Below, piece after piece: positions 62,513 to 64,000 of a stretch of DNA of 64,000 nucleotides. Made by a program: the position numbers and the translations under genes. This DNA comes from Rhizobium herbae (GTDB lineage: Bacteria > Pseudomonadota > Alphaproteobacteria > Rhizobiales > Rhizobiaceae), in NCBI RefSeq assembly GCF_017873135.1, contig NZ_JAGGJV010000009.1:62001-126000 (forward strand), written 5' to 3'. Numbering within the stretch: the first letter of the stretch is position 1; every line of letters starts with the position of its first letter. The notes under the pieces are model-generated. The model was not told the DNA's origin. It saw only the letters and a list, made by a program, of their open reading frames with translations, and did no database searches.

Positions 62513-62976
62513 AGCTGTCGGACCTCCATCCCGAGGGCACACGGGAAACGATCGGAATGGTCACCTTTACCGCCGGGGACATTATCCATTTCGCCGAAAA
62601 ATTTGATCCGCAACCGTTTCATCTTGATGCCGAGGCAGCCAGGAAATCGCTGTTCGGCGGGCTCTGCGCGTCGGGCTGGCATACCTGCGCCGGCTGGATG
62701 AAGTGTTTCGTGCCCTACTGGATGGGGGAAATGAAACGGCTGGCGGCGAAGGGCATCGTTGCCCCCAAGCTCGGCCCCTCGCCCGGCTTTCGCGACATGC
62801 GCTGGCTGCGACCCGTCTTTGCCGGCGACACGATCACCTATTCCGTTACCTTCGTCGCGGCCAAGGACCTGGAGTCGCGGCCGGGATGGCGCATCAACAC
62901 CATCCTGTGCGAAGGCGAGAACCAGAATGGCGAACCGGTGATCCGGTTCGAGAGCAAGGTGATCGAGTTTCCCTGA
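62509..62976 (+). CDS. MaoC-like hotdog dehydratase, copy 2
   Basis: A 155-residue paralogue: ETIGMVTFTAGDIIHFAEKFDPQPFHLDAEAARKSLFGGLCASGWHTCAGWMKCF. It keeps the FDPQPFH active-site motif and is translationally coupled to copy 1 through an ATGA overlap. Two adjacent single-domain MaoC proteins commonly make one functional heterodimeric hydratase or a dimer with two sites. The substrate is not indicated by neighbours. Confidence 0.88.
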   Translation: MKLSDLHPEGTRETIGMVTFTAGDIIHFAEKFDPQPFHLDAEAARKSLFGGLCASGWHTCAGWMKCFVPYWMGEMKRLAAKGIVAPKLGPSPGFRDMRWLRPVFAGDTITYSVTFVAAKDLESRPGWRINTILCEGENQNGEPVIRFESKVIEFP

Positions 62977-62985
62977 AATTGGGCC

Positions 62986-63531
62986 TCAGTGACCGTCGAA
63001 CTCGATCAGCGTCAGCACCTTGACGCCGAGCGCCTCGATCTTCCTGCGGCCGCCGAGTTCCGGCAGGTCGATGATGAAGCAGGCGGCAACGATATCGGCA
63101 CCCATCTGCTGCAGGAGCTTTGTCGCGCCTTCGGCCGTACCGCCGGTGGCGATCAGGTCATCGACAAGGATGACCTTTTCACCCGGCTTGATGGCGTCGC
63201 GATGCATTTCCATCTCGTCGACGCCATATTCCAGGCTGTAGGCGATGCGCACCGTATCGTGCGGCAGCTTGCCCTTCTTGCGGATCGGAACGAACCCGGC
63301 CGACATCTGGTGCGCCATCGCGCCGCCCATGATGAAGCCGCGCGCTTCGACACCAGCCACCTTGTCGATTTTCGTGCCGGCAAAGGGATGAACGAGCTCG
63401 TCGATCGCGCGGCGGAAGGCGCGCGGATTGCCGAGCAGCGTGGTGATGTCGCGGAACATGATGCCGGGTTTCGGATAATCCGCGATATTGCGGATCGAGG
63501 CGATCAATTCCTGCTGGAGAGAAGATTTCAT
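62986..63531 (-). CDS. apt: Adenine phosphoribosyltransferase
   Basis: A 181-residue salvage enzyme forming AMP from adenine and [59 protein letters not shown] and the PRPP loop [21 protein letters not shown] are complete. The start at 63531 (MKSSLQQEL) matches the family; ATG 63543 would add four residues. Convergent with the MaoC pair, a gap of only nine bases. Confidence 0.95.
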   Translation of the reverse strand: MKSSLQQELIASIRNIADYPKPGIMFRDITTLLGNPRAFRRAIDELVHPFAGTKIDKVAGVEARGFIMGGAMAHQMSAGFVPIRKKGKLPHDTVRIAYSLEYGVDEMEMHRDAIKPGEKVILVDDLIATGGTAEGATKLLQQMGADIVAACFIIDLPELGGRRKIEALGVKVLTLIEFDGH

Positions 63532-63712
63532 GATGGAAGGCATGCCTTTGCGGACGTCTCAGGGAGACGAAGGCATAGCATCAAAGCCACATTTTTCTAT
63601 AGTGGATTTTTGTCGGCAATCGTCCGTTCGCCGCAGCGATACCCGGTGTTTTCCATGGGGACTATGGAGCAGGGCGCAATAGAGTGGCCCTGCTCCGATG
63701 CTGACCACGCCC

Positions 63713-64000
63713 CTACTGGGCGGAGTTGGTAACCTTCAGTTTTTCCTGCACCTTCTTGGCGACATCCGGATTGGTCTGCGCGGCGGTGATGACCGTCTTG
63801 TATTCATCCAGCGACATGCCGGGTGACTTTTCGACCGCGTTGATCATCTGCTGGTTGGCTTCGTTCTGCAGCTTCTGCTTGTTAACAGCGTCCTTTTCGG
63901 CGCCGATCTTGGCGGCATAGTCCTGACGCACCTTGTCGACCTGCAGATAGGCAACGGCGAAGGCCTCGATTTTCTGATCGCTGATGGCAGCGGGTGCTGT
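63713..64000 (-). CDS. DUF4168-domain protein (N-terminus beyond the window)
   Basis: The visible 95 or so codons read from 64000 down to 63713: TAPAAISDQKIEAFAVAYLQVDKVRQDYAAKIGAEKDAVNKQKLQNEANQQMINAVEKSPGMSLDEYKTVITAAQTNPDVAKKVQEKLKVTNSAQ. This is the DUF4168 helical domain, usually secreted behind an Ala-rich signal peptide. The truncated start is not seen. Function unknown; the family is common in alphaproteobacteria and cyanobacteria as small periplasmic stress-related proteins. Confidence 0.8.
   Translation of the reverse strand, partial: TAPAAISDQKIEAFAVAYLQVDKVRQDYAAKIGAEKDAVNKQKLQNEANQQMINAVEKSPGMSLDEYKTVITAAQTNPDVAKKVQEKLKVTNSAQ

Overview
The window is a GC-rich, gene-dense stretch of alphaproteobacterial chromosome, most likely from a member of the Rhizobiaceae (Rhizobium/Agrobacterium/Sinorhizobium group). 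The evidence is an LsrB/VtlR-type LysR gene followed by tandem AbcR-like small RNAs and an ArsR gene, a petP-petR-histidine kinase cluster, a BA14K-family protein, the rplY...pth...ychF-MaoC-MaoC-apt neighbourhood, and rhizobial-type intergenic palindromes. No rRNA, tRNA, IS element, prophage or CRISPR array was seen. Protein identities are from reading translated sequence; no database search was run.

Layout. 1-2.8 kb: end of an lsrB/vtlR-like gene, two AbcR-like sRNAs with matching promoters and terminators, then an ArsR regulator and an Old Yellow Enzyme. 2.9-7.4 kb: an APH(6)-like kinase, a GNAT enzyme, a lytic transglycosylase, and a divergent NAD-epimerase/LysR pair. 7.5-16 kb: a creatininase-fold amidohydrolase, a LysR regulator and a seven-gene operon (NMT1-type ABC importer, CodA-like deaminase, FAD oxidase, flavodoxin-like reductase, RidA-like protein). 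The creatininase gene and the operon carry the same 36-bp operator-like element, suggesting one regulon for uptake and breakdown of an unidentified N-containing compound. 16-24 kb: an MFS carrier, aspartate aminotransferase, a Gram-negative sortase with its LPQTAT-tailed VIT/VWA substrate, a PQQ-type sugar dehydrogenase, and an AT-rich gap before a cold-shock gene.

24-33.3 kb: BA14K, an MBL hydrolase, a 54-aa membrane protein with an EcfG-like promoter that lies outside the usual ORF size cut-off, ilvE, petP-petR-kinase behind a 15-bp perfect inverted repeat, and a ybjN-proC-csaA-phosphatase operon. 33.7-45.7 kb: ubiK, lgt, midA-like, pgeF-like, an M24-fold protein without metal ligands, a lipoprotein, prs, an acetaldehyde-dehydrogenase locus with an AcoR-like regulator lacking its AAA+ domain, and benE. 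45.7-55.3 kb: a c-di-GMP cluster of two tandem MHYT-GGDEF-EAL paralogues and a PAS-GGDEF-EAL protein followed by two orphan periplasmic binding-protein paralogues. 55.4-64 kb: pth, GNAT, clpS, an rtcB-prfH pair behind a leader that contains a 14-codon ORF overlapping a multi-hairpin RNA, ychF, a secreted protein, two MaoC proteins, apt and a DUF4168 fragment.

The most notable items are the rtcB-prfH module and its leader, the shared operator plus catabolic operon, the sortase pair, the small EcfG-linked gene, and the two gene blocks that break up the conserved rplY-pth-ychF order.
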